A DNA stretch of 64,000 bases from Flavobacteriales bacterium (GCA_016788635.1 JAEUSU010000041.1:186001-250000), one strand, 5' to 3'. Shown: positions 49,167 through 58,840, counted from the stretch's first letter. Notes: generated by a model from the sequence alone, not told the origin. Numbers and translations are program-made.

Positions 49167-51806
49167 TTAACGACCGCCCTCGATCACCACACGCGCATTG
49201 CGAACGCCCTTGTTGGTGTGCAGGTGCAGCACGTATACACCCGGTGCGAGTTCCGAGGCGTCCACGTCGATGCGCCCGCCTTGCAGCGGCGGCATGTCCT
49301 GCTGCCACACCTGCTGGCCCAGGCCGCTGTACAAGGTGATGGAGCGCACCTCCGTGAGCGGGTCGCCGAGGTTCACGGTGAATTGACCGTTGCTCGGGTT
49401 GGGCACGAGCTGTACTTGTGCGTTCGGCGCATGCGCACCGATACCGACGCTGATGGTGTTCGTCTCCCACAGGCCGCGGCCGAAGGTGCCGGCGCGCAGG
49501 GTGCTGGTGGCGTGCTGTAGGTCCAGGTCGGTGACCACCACGTTGGGCAGGCCCTGGTCATAGGGAACCCAGCCGGAAGTACCCGCATCCCAGACGAAGA
49601 CACCGGCGTCAGTGCCGAGGTACACATCGCCTGTGGCGGGGTCGATCTCCGCGCAGTTCACCGGTAGGTTGGGCAGGCCGGTGGCGGTCACGTTCGTCCA
49701 CGAGCCGCCGCCGTTGGTGGTCGCGTACACCTTGTCGTTCGCTTCGTAGCCGCTCAGCGTCACCACCACGGCGTTCGCGTCGGCGGGGTCCACCTGGATG
49801 CCGCTGAGGTACACACTACCCGTGGGCAGCGATCCGGTAACGTTCGTCCAGGTGCTGCCGCCGTTCACCGAGCGCAGCACGACGTCGAGGTAGCCGATAT
49901 AGATCACGTTGCTGTTGCTCGGTGCCACGGCCAGGTAGTTCATGATGGCGCCTGGAATGGGCGTGCTCAATGTTGTCCACGTATTACCTCGGTTCGCGCT
50001 GCGGTACAATGCCTCGTAGCCGGCGAAGATCACCGCCGGGTTGTTCGGGTCCAGCTGGTAGGGCGTCACCCATTCACCGGGTTGCTGCCCGCCTGGCAGG
50101 TTCTCCGAGATCGTGACCTGTGCTGCCGTGCTGGTGTTGATGCGGTAGATCACACCGTTGGCGTACGAGGTGTAAATGAAGCTCATGGTTGGGTCGATGT
50201 GGCATTGCATGCCATCGCCACCGGTGAGCTCCTGCCAGCTGCCCGCATCAAGGCCGATGGAGCCGTTGTCCTGCAGGCCGGCCAGCACGACCGTAGGATC
50301 CGATTGGGCGTTGCTGATGGAATACATCTGGCTGATGGCCATGCCATTGGTCAGGTTGGTCCACGTGCTGCCGCCGTTGGTGCTGCGGTATACACCGCCA
50401 TCGTTGCAGTCGTACAGCACATTGGCCTGCGAGGGGTGGAAGACCACATGGTGCTTGTCCGCATGCACCACGGGGGTTCCCGGCGGTGCGTTGATGCCTC
50501 CACCTGTCCACACGTTGCTGGGGCTCCAGCTGCTCCCGCCATCATTGGTGCGCCACAGGTTCACACCGCCGACGTAGATGTTGTTGTAGTTCGCCGGATC
50601 GATGGCGAGGGTGAGGTCGTAGGAGCCTTGTCCGGAATTATCCGATGCATCGCCCATCCAACCAAGCAGATTGTAGCCGGGCCCGCCGGTCCAGTAGGGT
50701 GCCCAGATGGCGCCCGAGTTGGTGCTGTAGTGCATGGAGTGCATGGCGTGCGTGTTCGCGTCGGAGCACAGGATGTCCACTGCGTTGGGAGCTGCGGGGC
50801 ACACGGCGATGTCGATGCGGTTCACACCGCTCAAGGCGGTCACCTGCGACCAGTTCTGCCCGAAGTCGATCGTGCGGTACACCTGCGCATTGCCGGCGGG
50901 ATCGTAACTCGCGGCATACACGATGTCCGGGTTCGTCGGGTGGAACTCAATATCCATGAAGTAGCCCGGCAGGATGTTGGTCCAACTGGCTCCGCCGTCG
51001 TCTGTCTGATAGATGCCATAATTGGTGGCGGCATAGACGTAAGTGGGAAAGGCGGGATCGATCAGGATCTTGCGGATCAACACGCCGTCCGACTGGTCAG
51101 CGCTCAGCACCTGGGTCCAAGTGCTGCCGCCATTGGTGCTTTTCAATACGCCGATGCTTTTGGTATCACCAGCAAATGGATGTCCGAAGGCGCTCAGGCT
51201 CAAGGCAGCATCGCCATCGCCCGTGGCGATGTACATGGTGTTCGGGTCGTTGGGATGGATCGCGATCCAGCTTACGCCGAGCACGGGCAGATCATCGGTA
51301 TTGGTGGTCCATGAGGTGCCGCCGTTGGTGGTCTTCCACAGGCCGCCCGCCGGTGTGCCCACCCAGAAGGTGTTCGTGTTGGTGGGGTGGAAGGCGATGC
51401 AGTTGATGCGCCCCACGCCTGCGATGCCGGTGGCGTTGTAGGGGCCCATGCTGGTCCAGTTGGCGCTGCTCTTCGCCGCGCCGCCGCCCTGCTCCTTCAC
51501 ATAGCGGTCCCACGCATCGCACTCCACACGGTTGGTTGGGAACACGCCGCTGGGGCCGGTGCGCACACGCCAGTGCTGTGCCCACCGCTGGAATTGTTTC
51601 CAGCCCGGGGCTTTGTGACGCACGCCGGCGCTGTCGGTGTACCAGCCGTTCTTCACGTTGAAGGGAGCCCAGAAATCGGTGAAGGCCTTCTCCACCTCGT
51701 GGAAGGTGGGGCGTTCACTGGTGATGCCCTGCGTCCAATGCTGGGCGCTAAGGGTGCCGCTGCACAGCACAGCGGCGAGGCTCAGGGCGTAGAGGTGGCG
51801 CATCAT
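49167..51806 (-). CDS. large secreted sortilin/sialidase-type beta-propeller protein with T9SS domain
   Basis: Product of 879 residues. Signal peptide (YALSLAAVLCSGTLSAQ), then many BNR/sortilin-type units with TNGGSTWT, DDGGASWTNI or NRGNTWTTL at roughly 50-60 residue spacing, forming one or two propellers. The last 85 residues are a T9SS type A domain (VQLVPNPSNGQFTVNLG, then ELAPGVYVLHL). No sialidase catalytic residues are evident. Probably cell-surface adhesion or glycan binding. The related protein at 61948 lies at the right edge. Confidence 0.87.
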   Translation of the reverse strand: MMRHLYALSLAAVLCSGTLSAQHWTQGITSERPTFHEVEKAFTDFWAPFNVKNGWYTDSAGVRHKAPGWKQFQRWAQHWRVRTGPSGVFPTNRVECDAWDRYVKEQGGGAAKSSANWTSMGPYNATGIAGVGRINCIAFHPTNTNTFWVGTPAGGLWKTTNGGTSWTTNTDDLPVLGVSWIAIHPNDPNTMYIATGDGDAALSLSAFGHPFAGDTKSIGVLKSTNGGSTWTQVLSADQSDGVLIRKILIDPAFPTYVYAATNYGIYQTDDGGASWTNILPGYFMDIEFHPTNPDIVYAASYDPAGNAQVYRTIDFGQNWSQVTALSGVNRIDIAVCPAAPNAVDILCSDANTHAMHSMHYSTNSGAIWAPYWTGGPGYNLLGWMGDASDNSGQGSYDLTLAIDPANYNNIYVGGVNLWRTNDGGSSWSPSNVWTGGGINAPPGTPVVHADKHHVVFHPSQANVLYDCNDGGVYRSTNGGSTWTNLTNGMAISQMYSISNAQSDPTVVLAGLQDNGSIGLDAGSWQELTGGDGMQCHIDPTMSFIYTSYANGVIYRINTSTAAQVTISENLPGGQQPGEWVTPYQLDPNNPAVIFAGYEALYRSANRGNTWTTLSTPIPGAIMNYLAVAPSNSNVIYIGYLDVVLRSVNGGSTWTNVTGSLPTGSVYLSGIQVDPADANAVVVTLSGYEANDKVYATTNGGGSWTNVTATGLPNLPVNCAEIDPATGDVYLGTDAGVFVWDAGTSGWVPYDQGLPNVVVTDLDLQHATSTLRAGTFGRGLWETNTISVGIGAHAPNAQVQLVPNPSNGQFTVNLGDPLTEVRSITLYSGLGQQVWQQDMPPLQGGRIDVDASELAPGVYVLHLHTNKGVRNARVVIEGGR

Positions 51807-51817
51807 GGGGTGAGGGT

Positions 51818-52282
51818 TCAGGGTCGGTTCTGGGGTGGCAGGTGCTCTATTCGGGGTACCGGCAGTTCACTGGCAACGCCATCAACGGAGTAATGAATGA
51901 CGGCCGCAGGGTCGCCGGTCGGTTCGGTACGTGGAAGGCTCAGACGCAGGTCAAGTGTATCCCCCTGGGTCGGAATGACCGCTGCTTGAGCCACAGGGGA
52001 ACCTGGGCGTACCAACACCGGTGTGTGATCCGCGCCGTTCATGCGGATGCGTGTGAAATTCACCTTTTCGTGTGTGTGCACCACCACCGTGAAGGTGAAC
52101 TCCGTTCCGCTGCCACCACCCGATATACCAGCGGTCCAGTTCCTGCTTGTGGCGCCGACCAATTCCACGGGAGGCTTTGGCTGAGCTCCAGCGCCGCTTC
52201 CAGCACCGCCTTTGTGTGAGGTGCAGCCCGAACAACCAAGCTGCAGGATCAGGATCAATGGAAGCCAGGTCGCTCTCATCAT
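51818..52282 (-). CDS. hypothetical lipoprotein
   Basis: Product of 154 residues (start MMRATWLPLIL at 52282; the second ATG is equally possible). The signal LILILQLGCSGC has a lipobox cysteine. A Gly/Ala/Pro-rich linker leads to a beta-rich domain: SGTEFTFTVVVHTHEKVNFTRIRMNG and GDTLDLRLSLP. I do not recognise the family. It sits eleven bases upstream of the 49167-51806 T9SS gene on the same strand, so it may be co-expressed with it. Confidence 0.6.
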   Translation of the reverse strand: MMRATWLPLILILQLGCSGCTSHKGGAGSGAGAQPKPPVELVGATSRNWTAGISGGGSGTEFTFTVVVHTHEKVNFTRIRMNGADHTPVLVRPGSPVAQAAVIPTQGDTLDLRLSLPRTEPTGDPAAVIHYSVDGVASELPVPRIEHLPPQNRP

Positions 52283-52468
52283 GCGGGTGCTTATCCAAAT
52301 GTATCCGCCAGGCGGAATTATCACAGGAACACTGATCCGCACTCCACCTTTCTCGGTCGATCACCCGCGCCCCGAGCACCCCGTTCCAGCACCTGCGTAG
52401 CGCTGTGGTATGCCATCGGGTCCCTGTTTCCCGGCAATTCCCCACCTTTGCCGCCCATTTCGCCACCC

Positions 52469-52921
52469 ATGGCCAACCTAGCCGAAAGCCGCCGACTGCT
52501 GGACGTACCCCCTGGCATCAGCCTGAAGGAGCTGTCCGTAGCCTACAAGAACCTCATGAAGCGGCACCATCCGGACCGTTTTCAGGAAGAGGCGGAACGT
52601 GCTGAGGCCGAGGCCATGAGCACGCGGATCATTGCGGCCTACAAGCTGCTGGAAAGTGTTCACCCGGAGACGATGGCCGCGCGCGAGCAGGAGCTTGAGG
52701 CGGACCTGGCCAGCCAGGTGGGCAATTGGCGCTTCGAGAAGAGCACCCTTACCCTGATCCTTGGCAATGGCAGCGAATACGCTTTCATTGGGGTGGATCG
52801 CGGCGCCTACAACAAGTTCGTGGGCAGCAATGGTGCGGCCCGCTTCGTGCGCCGCAACCTCATGGGGCGTTTCAGCTTCCGCCGCGTGACCGCCGCGCGG
52901 GTGGAGGAAGTGGTGGCGTAG
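52469..52921 (+). CDS. J-domain protein with C-terminal KTSC-like domain
   Basis: Product of 150 residues starting MANLAES. Residues 1-70 form a J domain with the HPD motif in KRHHPDRF, which stimulates Hsp70 ATPase. The C-terminal 60 residues (FIGVDRGAYNKFVGSNGAARFVRRNLMG is the core, positions about 105-135) resemble the KTSC domain of lysyl-tRNA synthetase C-termini, whose function is unclear. No glycine/phenylalanine or zinc regions of classical DnaJ. A small DnaK co-chaperone is likely. Confidence 0.78.
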   Translation: MANLAESRRLLDVPPGISLKELSVAYKNLMKRHHPDRFQEEAERAEAEAMSTRIIAAYKLLESVHPETMAAREQELEADLASQVGNWRFEKSTLTLILGNGSEYAFIGVDRGAYNKFVGSNGAARFVRRNLMGRFSFRRVTAARVEEVVA

Positions 52922-52996
52922 CGCCGGCCATTCCCCACACCAGACGCCGGACCTCTTTGGTCCTCAGTGTATTGGGCAGATCTTTACCTTCACTTC

Positions 52997-53968
52997 ATGA
53001 AGATCCTGCTGCGCGTCCTGAAGTGGACCGGCGGCGTGCTGCTGGTCCTGGTCGGAGGCTTTGTGGCGCTGGTGTATGCCCGCCACGACCGCACCTTCGA
53101 CGCACCGTACCCTGAGATCACCGCCAGTACGGACAGTGCGGTGATCGCCAGGGGTGAATACCTCGTGAACGGTCCGGCACACTGCACGGGCTGCCACACG
53201 GACAATGCGAATGAGGCCGCGTATATGCGCGGTGAGGAGGTGCCCATGCATGGTGGCTACGACTTCGTGCTGCCGCTGGGGCACGTCTATTCACGCAACA
53301 TCACCAATCACCCGCAATACGGTGTCGGGCGGTTGAGCGATGCGGAGATCGCGCGCACCCTGCGCTACGGTGTGGGCAGTGATGGCCGGGCCATCTTCGA
53401 CTTCATGCCCTTCTATATGCTGAGCGATGCCGATCTGCAGGCCGTGATCAGCTACCTGCGCACGGTGCCGCCGGATGATCACCAGCCCCCCGACCACACC
53501 TTCGGCTTCATGGGCAAGGCGGTGAAGGCCTTCCTGATCAAGCCCATGGGACCATTGGACAAGGAGCGGCCCAAGTATGTACGACCGGATACCACCGTGG
53601 AGTACGGGGCTTACCTGGCGAACAGTGTGGCCAATTGCGATGGCTGCCATACCGCACGGGACCTGGTCACCGGTGCCTATGTGGGCCCGCGTTTCGCCGG
53701 TTGGCAGGGCATGGAAGGCATGCGGGGCGATTATTACAATACGCCGAACCTTACGCCCGACCCAACCACGGGCCACATGGCCGAATGGACCTTCGAGACC
53801 TTCCAGAAGCGCTTCCGCGCCGGCCCGGCTTACGAGACCAGCCCCATGCCGTGGGTGAACTTCGCGCGCTTCAGCGATGAGGACCTGAAGGCCATCTGGG
53901 CCTACCTACAGACCCTGCCGCCCGTGACGAAGGAGACCGGGCCGATGCTGGCGAAGGCGGGGAGCTGA
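52997..53968 (+). CDS. membrane-anchored di-heme cytochrome c
   Basis: Product of 323 residues from MKILLRVLKW. One N-terminal helix (GGVLLVLVGGFVALVYA) anchors it, followed by two cytochrome c domains with CTGCHTDN (about residue 60) and CDGCHTAR (about 215). MPFYMLSDADLQAVISYLR and FSDEDLKAIWAYLQTLPP are the C-terminal helices of each domain. Similar proteins are electron-transfer subunits of dehydrogenases; no dehydrogenase gene adjoins. A TACCTTCA element ends four bases before the ATG. Confidence 0.87.
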   Translation: MKILLRVLKWTGGVLLVLVGGFVALVYARHDRTFDAPYPEITASTDSAVIARGEYLVNGPAHCTGCHTDNANEAAYMRGEEVPMHGGYDFVLPLGHVYSRNITNHPQYGVGRLSDAEIARTLRYGVGSDGRAIFDFMPFYMLSDADLQAVISYLRTVPPDDHQPPDHTFGFMGKAVKAFLIKPMGPLDKERPKYVRPDTTVEYGAYLANSVANCDGCHTARDLVTGAYVGPRFAGWQGMEGMRGDYYNTPNLTPDPTTGHMAEWTFETFQKRFRAGPAYETSPMPWVNFARFSDEDLKAIWAYLQTLPPVTKETGPMLAKAGS

Positions 53969-54090
53969 GGCCCTTGCCGGCGTGAATACCACCCTTGGAT
54001 CGCCACCATCCGGCCGGCGTTGTGGAAGGCCATCAGAGCGGGCCTGGACTTCTGATGGCAGGGTGCACTACAGGACATTCAAGCCTTCTG

Positions 54091-54606
54091 TCAGGGGCAG
54101 AACACCTCGTTGGTGTCATACACCGGCCCGCAGGTCCGCGGATCAAATTGGTCCCCGCAGACCGGGTTGCCGTGGAAACTGAGGCATGGAGCGCTTCCAT
54201 AGCTCAACCGGGTGAGCGAGGCGGCTCCGGTCAACGTGATGCCGGATGTGGTAAGCGCGTGCACCCCAACGCTGTACGGTCCAGTGCCGGTGGAGTCCTC
54301 ACCGTCCCAATAGCCGAAGAGATCATGGTAAGCGAACACGAGATCACCCGTAGCGTTCCTGATCTGCACATGGATCTCGGTGATGTTCGTGAACGTGACA
54401 AAGAACCGGTCGTTCATACCGTCCCCGTTCGGAGTGAACACATTGGGCGCCTGAACACAGGCCGAATCGACCGAGATCTCCAGATGGTCAGGCAGGGGCG
54501 GGCCCCCCGGGCTGGGGGAGGGATCTTCCTTTTCGCAGCCCGCGCCTGCGCATGCGAGAGCCAGCAGCGCGGCCGAGAGACGCGGAATACCGCCCACGGT
54601 CTTCAT
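54091..54606 (-). CDS. small secreted protein with CHU_C-type C-terminal domain
   Basis: Product of 171 residues. Signal/lipoprotein leader (LSAALLALACAGAGC), a Pro/Ser linker, and the Bacteroidota domain beginning VFTPNGDGMNDRFFVTF, which normally ends large gliding or T9SS-exported proteins (type B sorting). Here it is almost alone, with only about 50 residues before it. It could be a remnant of a larger protein or a stand-alone surface lipoprotein. Minus-strand TAGATTTG at 54612-54619 is a perfect -7 element five bases before the ATG. Confidence 0.75.
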   Translation of the reverse strand: MKTVGGIPRLSAALLALACAGAGCEKEDPSPSPGGPPLPDHLEISVDSACVQAPNVFTPNGDGMNDRFFVTFTNITEIHVQIRNATGDLVFAYHDLFGYWDGEDSTGTGPYSVGVHALTTSGITLTGAASLTRLSYGSAPCLSFHGNPVCGDQFDPRTCGPVYDTNEVFCP

Positions 54607-54611
54607 ACAGG

Positions 54612-54619
54612 CAAATCTA
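54612..54619 (-). promoter_or_regulatory. -7 element directly ahead of CHU_C-domain gene
   Basis: Minus-strand TAGATTTG, five bases before the ATG at 54606. Confidence 0.55.
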
Positions 54620-54653
54620 CCCGATCACATGCCCAGTCAACAGCGTACCAGGC

Positions 54654-55055
54654 TCACCCATGCACCGCCACCATCCGGTCGGCGATGTGGTCGAAAAGCG
54701 CCTTCAGCGGGCCCTCCACCATCATCTTCAGGAAGGGGTTCAGGTCGGCGTTGAACTCCTGCCAGGCCGTGGTCCTGCCGCCTTCCTCCTGCATGTGCAC
54801 GTCCAGCGTGAAGGGGAAGGGGCTGCGGTCGGTGGCCTTCATGCGCACGAGTTGAGGCGTGCCACCTTCCACAAGTTCCAGCCCGATGGTGGCCGCGCCC
54901 TGCACCTTGAAGGAACAGGAGCGCCCGTCGCTCTGCCAGTCGCTGATGCGCTCCTTGGGCAGCAGCTGCTGGAAGTTGTGCATGTCCTGCAAAAAAGTGA
55001 ACAGTTCACCCGCGGGCCTGCCGATGGTGACGCGCTTGCTCGTGATGGTGCTCAT
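54654..55055 (-). CDS. SRPBCC (START-like) superfamily protein
   Basis: Product of 133 residues from [19 protein letters not shown]. Pattern of a helix-grip lipid-binding fold: FTFLQDMHNFQQLLP, ISDWQSDGRSCSFKVQG and TTAWQEFNADLNPFLKMMVEGPL. Such proteins bind small hydrophobic ligands; in Bacteroidota a homologue often follows pyrE. The ATG overlaps the pyrE stop (ATGA). The frame stays open far upstream through pyrE, but those codons are not part of this protein. Confidence 0.82.
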   Translation of the reverse strand: MSTITSKRVTIGRPAGELFTFLQDMHNFQQLLPKERISDWQSDGRSCSFKVQGAATIGLELVEGGTPQLVRMKATDRSPFPFTLDVHMQEEGGRTTAWQEFNADLNPFLKMMVEGPLKALFDHIADRMVAVHG

Positions 55056-55729
55056 TCCTTGGTGGCCTTGCTGCGCGCGGGTACCGGTGCGGTGTCCCAG
55101 GCGGCGGGGTCCTTTCTCCACTCGCCCAAGGCGGGCAGGTCCTTCTCGGTGATGTAACCGCTGCGCAAGGCCTGATCGAGCAGGATGCTGTAGTTCGTAA
55201 GGGGGTGCATCTTCACCTTGGCCTTCGTGAAGGCCTGTTCCGCCGCGTCGAAGCCGTAGCTGAAGATGCTCACCATGCCTTTCACCTCCAGGCCCGCTTC
55301 GCGCAGGGCCTCCACGGCGTTCAAACTGCTTTTGCCGGTGCTCACCAGGTCCTCCACCACCACCACGTTGCGGCCCACGGTGAGGTCGCCCTCCACCTGG
55401 TTCTTCAGGCCGTGGCCCTTGGCATCGCTGCGCACATAGAGGAAAGGCAGGCCCAGGTCGTGCGCCACCAGCGCACCGTGCGCGATGCCGCCCGTGGCCA
55501 CGCCCGCGATCATGTCCGGCCGGCCGAACTCGTGGTTGATCACGTGCACGAACTGCTGGCGGATGTAAGTGCGCACAGGAGGATAGGAGAGGGTCTTGCG
55601 GTTGTCGCAGTAGATCGGGCTTTTCCACCCGCTCGCCCAGGTGAAGGGTTTCTTCGGGCTCAATTTCACCGCTTTGATCTGCAGCAGGAATTCTGCGATC
55701 TTCAGCGCCGGATCCAGTCGCGCGTCCAT
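55052..55729 (-). CDS. pyrE: orotate phosphoribosyltransferase
   Basis: Product of 225 residues. The PRPP-binding motif [14 protein letters not shown] and the catalytic loop region [12 protein letters not shown] are present, with [14 protein letters not shown] near the N-terminus. It makes OMP from orotate in pyrimidine synthesis. The start codon overlaps the divergent NUDIX start by two bases (CATG), so its promoter (minus-strand TACTTTCG at 55734-55741, four bases upstream) lies inside the NUDIX coding sequence. Confidence 0.94.
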   Translation of the reverse strand: MDARLDPALKIAEFLLQIKAVKLSPKKPFTWASGWKSPIYCDNRKTLSYPPVRTYIRQQFVHVINHEFGRPDMIAGVATGGIAHGALVAHDLGLPFLYVRSDAKGHGLKNQVEGDLTVGRNVVVVEDLVSTGKSSLNAVEALREAGLEVKGMVSIFSYGFDAAEQAFTKAKVKMHPLTNYSILLDQALRSGYITEKDLPALGEWRKDPAAWDTAPVPARSKATKE

Positions 55730-56366
55730 GGGGCGAAAGTATGAAGTCTATATCGGGGGCAGGCCGGTGCGCATTGCCATGCGTCCGGAACGTCCGGACA
55801 AGCTCACCCAGTGGCTGCAGTTGCGCATCGATCATGACGAGGAACCCGCCGCCGCGCTGGAACGGTTCACGCAGACGGCAGAGCTGCGTGGCCTGCTCCT
55901 CTTCGGCCCCGACCCAGAGGCCATCTGGGAGCGCTTCAAGGCTTCCTACACCTTCGTGCAGGCCGCCGGTGGAGTGGTGAGCGATGAGCGTGGACGCCTG
56001 CTGGCCATCCGCCGCCTGGGCGTGTGGGACCTGCCCAAGGGGAAGGTGGATGCGGGGGAGGCCATCGATGAGGCGGCCGTGCGCGAGGTGCGCGAGGAAT
56101 GCGGCCTGCAGGTGCTTACGATCGAGGCGCCGTTGTGCCACACCTGGCATACCTACGAGCGCAAGGGCGTGAACCACCTGAAGCGCACGGACTGGTTCCT
56201 GATGAACGCTTCTTCCGCCGAGCGCCTGGTGCCCCAGGAGGATGAAGCCATTGAACAAGTGACCTGGCTGGATGCGGCGGGCCTGGCGCGCATGCGGCAG
56301 GATACCTACCCCTCCCTGCTCAGCGTTCTGGACGCGTGGGAGCAGGCGCGTCGCTCCCGAACCTGA
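55728..56366 (+). CDS. NUDIX hydrolase
   Basis: Product of 212 residues from [11 protein letters not shown]. The Nudix box is [20 protein letters not shown] followed by CGL, positions about 105-127, with all catalytic glutamates. An N-terminal extension of about 80 residues precedes it. Enzymes of this family cleave nucleoside diphosphate derivatives; substrate unknown. The start overlaps the pyrE start on the other strand, and the last 47 bases overlap the convergent TlpA-like gene. Confidence 0.87.
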   Translation: MGRKYEVYIGGRPVRIAMRPERPDKLTQWLQLRIDHDEEPAAALERFTQTAELRGLLLFGPDPEAIWERFKASYTFVQAAGGVVSDERGRLLAIRRLGVWDLPKGKVDAGEAIDEAAVREVREECGLQVLTIEAPLCHTWHTYERKGVNHLKRTDWFLMNASSAERLVPQEDEAIEQVTWLDAAGLARMRQDTYPSLLSVLDAWEQARRSRT

Positions 56367-57846
56367 TCGCATTGCGCTGTTCGGCTTCCACCTTCAGCCG
56401 GTGGAATACATCCACCATGCCGCTGCTGGGCAGAGGGGCGGGCGCGTGTGAGAGTTCACGGTCGTTCAACAGGAAGAAGGCGGGAATGCTGCGCAGCCGC
56501 AAGGCGTCCATGAAAAGTGGGTCCGCGCCGGCCTGCAGCCAATGCCAGCTCGTGCTGGTGTAACTCCCTGCCAGCTTCCGGAAGTCCGCCTGCGAACTGT
56601 CCACGCTCACCACCACGAAGTGCACAAGCTTGCCGTACGCGGCGTCCAGTTTCTTCAGCGCTTCGATCTCCACCGCGCACCAGCTGCACCAGCTTGCGGT
56701 GACCGCGAAACAGATCGGGCCTTCGAGCAATGTGTTCACCTCCACCAGTTCGCCGGTGGGGTCGCTCAAGCGCATGATCGGGAAGGTGGCGCCCGGTTTC
56801 ATGGCCGTGAGGTCCCAACGCATGTTGGCGGCCAGAAGGCGGTGTTCGGCAAAGGCGGAAGTGCGCTCCACCTGTTGCATGAGGTCAAGCATGCCCTTGC
56901 GGTCGAAGGTCCGGCCGAAGTACTCCGTGTACAGGTTGTCCAACCACACGAGTTCGCGCAGGCGGGCATCGTCGCGTAGGAAGTCGTGCCGCGCCACCAG
57001 TGCGTCCAGGCTGTCGCGTTGCGCGTTGCGGATGGACGCCAACAACCGTTGCTCCTGCGCACGGAAGGGGAACATGAGCAGGTGTTTCTCGAAGAACCCG
57101 CGGAGGAAGCGCATTTGCTCCGGACTGCCATAAGCGATGGCGCGGCCCTTGATCCATTGCTGCCAGATGTGGCGTGGCGAGGCTTGTGCACCGGCATACA
57201 GGCCGGCGATGGCATAGTCCAGCTCGTGCTGGAAAAAGGGGTCCTGCACTTGCGCATAAAAGCGCCGCAGTTTTGCAGCGAAGCTGTCCACTCGCGCCAG
57301 CAGTGCCGCCGGGTTGAGGTACACCGTGGTGGGTCGGTGGCTGGTATCACGCAGCGCGCCACCCTGCCGCGCAGTGGTCGCGGCATCCATGCCGGCGCGT
57401 TCATCGCTGGCCAGACCTTCTGCCACGAAGAGGTCGATGCGTTCATTCAGGTCGGAAGTGAGGGCATTGATGTCCAGGGGGTCAAGGTCCTGGAACACCA
57501 CCTCCAACGCGGTCGTGGCCCCGATCGAGCGCGGTTTCCCGGAGGGCACCGAGAGGTCCAGCATGTAGGTGGCACCCGGCATCAGGTAGAGGTCGGTGAC
57601 GGCCTCACCCACACGCAGGCGAGCACGCGTGCGTCCCTCCACTTCCGCCATCAACGTGGCACGGCCATCAGCGTTCAGGTCGTTGCGCGTAAGGAGGATG
57701 AGCCGGCGCGTGAGGAGGTCATCGTAGCGGTAAAGCACCGCGGGTTTGGCGGCCAGCCCCTGGCCGTGCAACACCAAGGTGCAGGTGGCGCCACGTAGGA
57801 TGCCGTGGCCAAGGAAGAGGAGCGAAAGGATGAAGAGCCGCATCAT
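56320..57846 (-). CDS. TlpA-like thioredoxin-fold protein
   Basis: Product of 508 residues with a signal peptide ([20 protein letters not shown]). The first 330 residues are helical and beta regions without a named domain. The C-terminal 150 residues are thioredoxin-like, with the redox motif [17 protein letters not shown] and later [14 protein letters not shown]. Such proteins reduce periplasmic disulfides, for instance in cytochrome c maturation. It starts overlapping the coaD stop (ATGATGA) and its 3' end overlaps the NUDIX gene by 47 bases. Confidence 0.82.
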   Translation of the reverse strand: MMRLFILSLLFLGHGILRGATCTLVLHGQGLAAKPAVLYRYDDLLTRRLILLTRNDLNADGRATLMAEVEGRTRARLRVGEAVTDLYLMPGATYMLDLSVPSGKPRSIGATTALEVVFQDLDPLDINALTSDLNERIDLFVAEGLASDERAGMDAATTARQGGALRDTSHRPTTVYLNPAALLARVDSFAAKLRRFYAQVQDPFFQHELDYAIAGLYAGAQASPRHIWQQWIKGRAIAYGSPEQMRFLRGFFEKHLLMFPFRAQEQRLLASIRNAQRDSLDALVARHDFLRDDARLRELVWLDNLYTEYFGRTFDRKGMLDLMQQVERTSAFAEHRLLAANMRWDLTAMKPGATFPIMRLSDPTGELVEVNTLLEGPICFAVTASWCSWCAVEIEALKKLDAAYGKLVHFVVVSVDSSQADFRKLAGSYTSTSWHWLQAGADPLFMDALRLRSIPAFFLLNDRELSHAPAPLPSSGMVDVFHRLKVEAEQRNAIRFGSDAPAPTRPER

Positions 57847-58298
57847 GGACGCACCGCCTGGGGTACGAACGCGGAAACATCGGCCTTGTTGGCGATGAGC
57901 TCACGCACGATGGTGCTGCTGATGTGTGCGTGTTGCGGAAGGGCGGGCAGGAAGAGCGTTTCAACACCTCCCAGCGCATGGTTCATGAGGGCGATGCTGC
58001 GTTCGGCGCCGTGGTCGGTGCTGTTGCGCAGGCCGCGCAGGATATAGGTGGCGCCCACGCGCTGGCACAGGTCCACGGTGAGGCCTTCGTAGCTCACCAC
58101 TTCCACGCGGGGCTCCTGGGCGAAAGTCTCGCGCAACCAGGTGAGACGCTGTTCCAGTCCGAACATGCCACGCTTGGTGGTGTTCGTTCCGATGGCCACC
58201 ACCACCTTCTCGAACAGCGGCAGCGCACGTTGCACGATGCTCACGTGCCCGATGGTCACGGGGTCGAATGATCCGGGGAAGACGGCTATCGGGATCAT
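57843..58298 (-). CDS. coaD: phosphopantetheine adenylyltransferase
   Basis: Product of 151 residues. FPGSFDPVTIGHVSIVQRA carries the nucleotidyltransferase T/HxGH motif, YEGLTVDLCQ and ILRGLRNSTD follow, and ISSTIVRELI is the C-terminal ISST motif. It catalyses the penultimate step of coenzyme A synthesis. It overlaps rsmD by ATGA, the same coaD/rsmD pairing seen in many bacteria. Confidence 0.95.
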   Translation of the reverse strand: MIPIAVFPGSFDPVTIGHVSIVQRALPLFEKVVVAIGTNTTKRGMFGLEQRLTWLRETFAQEPRVEVVSYEGLTVDLCQRVGATYILRGLRNSTDHGAERSIALMNHALGGVETLFLPALPQHAHISSTIVRELIANKADVSAFVPQAVRP

Positions 58299-58840
58299 GC
58301 GGGTGCGGTATGCTGGAAGAAGCTGAAGTTGATGGTGCCGTAGGAGCGGTTCTTCACGAAACCGGGGAGAAGCTTCAAACTGGTGCGCTCCGAGTGCTCC
58401 ACAATGAGCAGGCCATCCTTCTCCAGCAGTCCTCCTTCCAGCACCAAGGTAGGGATCCGTTCAATGCCTTCCATCTCGAATGGCGGATCGGCGAAGACGA
58501 TGTCATAAGTGGCGCGGTGGGTGGCCAGGAAGGCGAAGACGTCGGCCTTCACCATGTGCCAATTGCTTTCGCCCAACTGGCGGGCGAGTTGTTGCATGTA
58601 GCCGAAGAGCACCCGGTCGCGCTCCACGCTCACCACCTGTTCCGCGCCCCGGGAAAGGAACTCCACCGCAAGGTTGCCGGTACCGGAAAAGAGGTCCAGC
58701 ACGCGGATGCCTTCGAGCGGCACACTGTGGTGCAACATGTTGAAAAGGCCTTCCTTGGCGAAATCGGTGGTGGGCCGTGCCAGCATCTCCTTGGGCGGAT
58801 GGATGCGGCGCCCGCGGTATTTGCCACCTATGATGCGCAT
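58295..58840 (-). CDS. rsmD: 16S rRNA (guanine966-N2)-methyltransferase RsmD
   Basis: Product of 181 residues from MRIIGGKYRGRRI; ATG 58867 upstream is in frame but non-conserved. RPTTDFAKEGLFNML, VLDLFSGTGNLAVEFLSRGA and the catalytic DPPFE are family blocks. It modifies G966 of 16S rRNA during 30S assembly. Overlaps the DUF3822 gene at its 5' end. Confidence 0.93.
   Translation of the reverse strand: MRIIGGKYRGRRIHPPKEMLARPTTDFAKEGLFNMLHHSVPLEGIRVLDLFSGTGNLAVEFLSRGAEQVVSVERDRVLFGYMQQLARQLGESNWHMVKADVFAFLATHRATYDIVFADPPFEMEGIERIPTLVLEGGLLEKDGLLIVEHSERTSLKLLPGFVKNRSYGTINFSFFQHTAPA

Noticed and set aside
54654-56372. Single 572-codon frame spanning the SRPBCC gene and pyrE
   Set aside because: Only the last 133 codons encode a protein family; the rest is the shifted frame of pyrE and the antisense of NUDIX.
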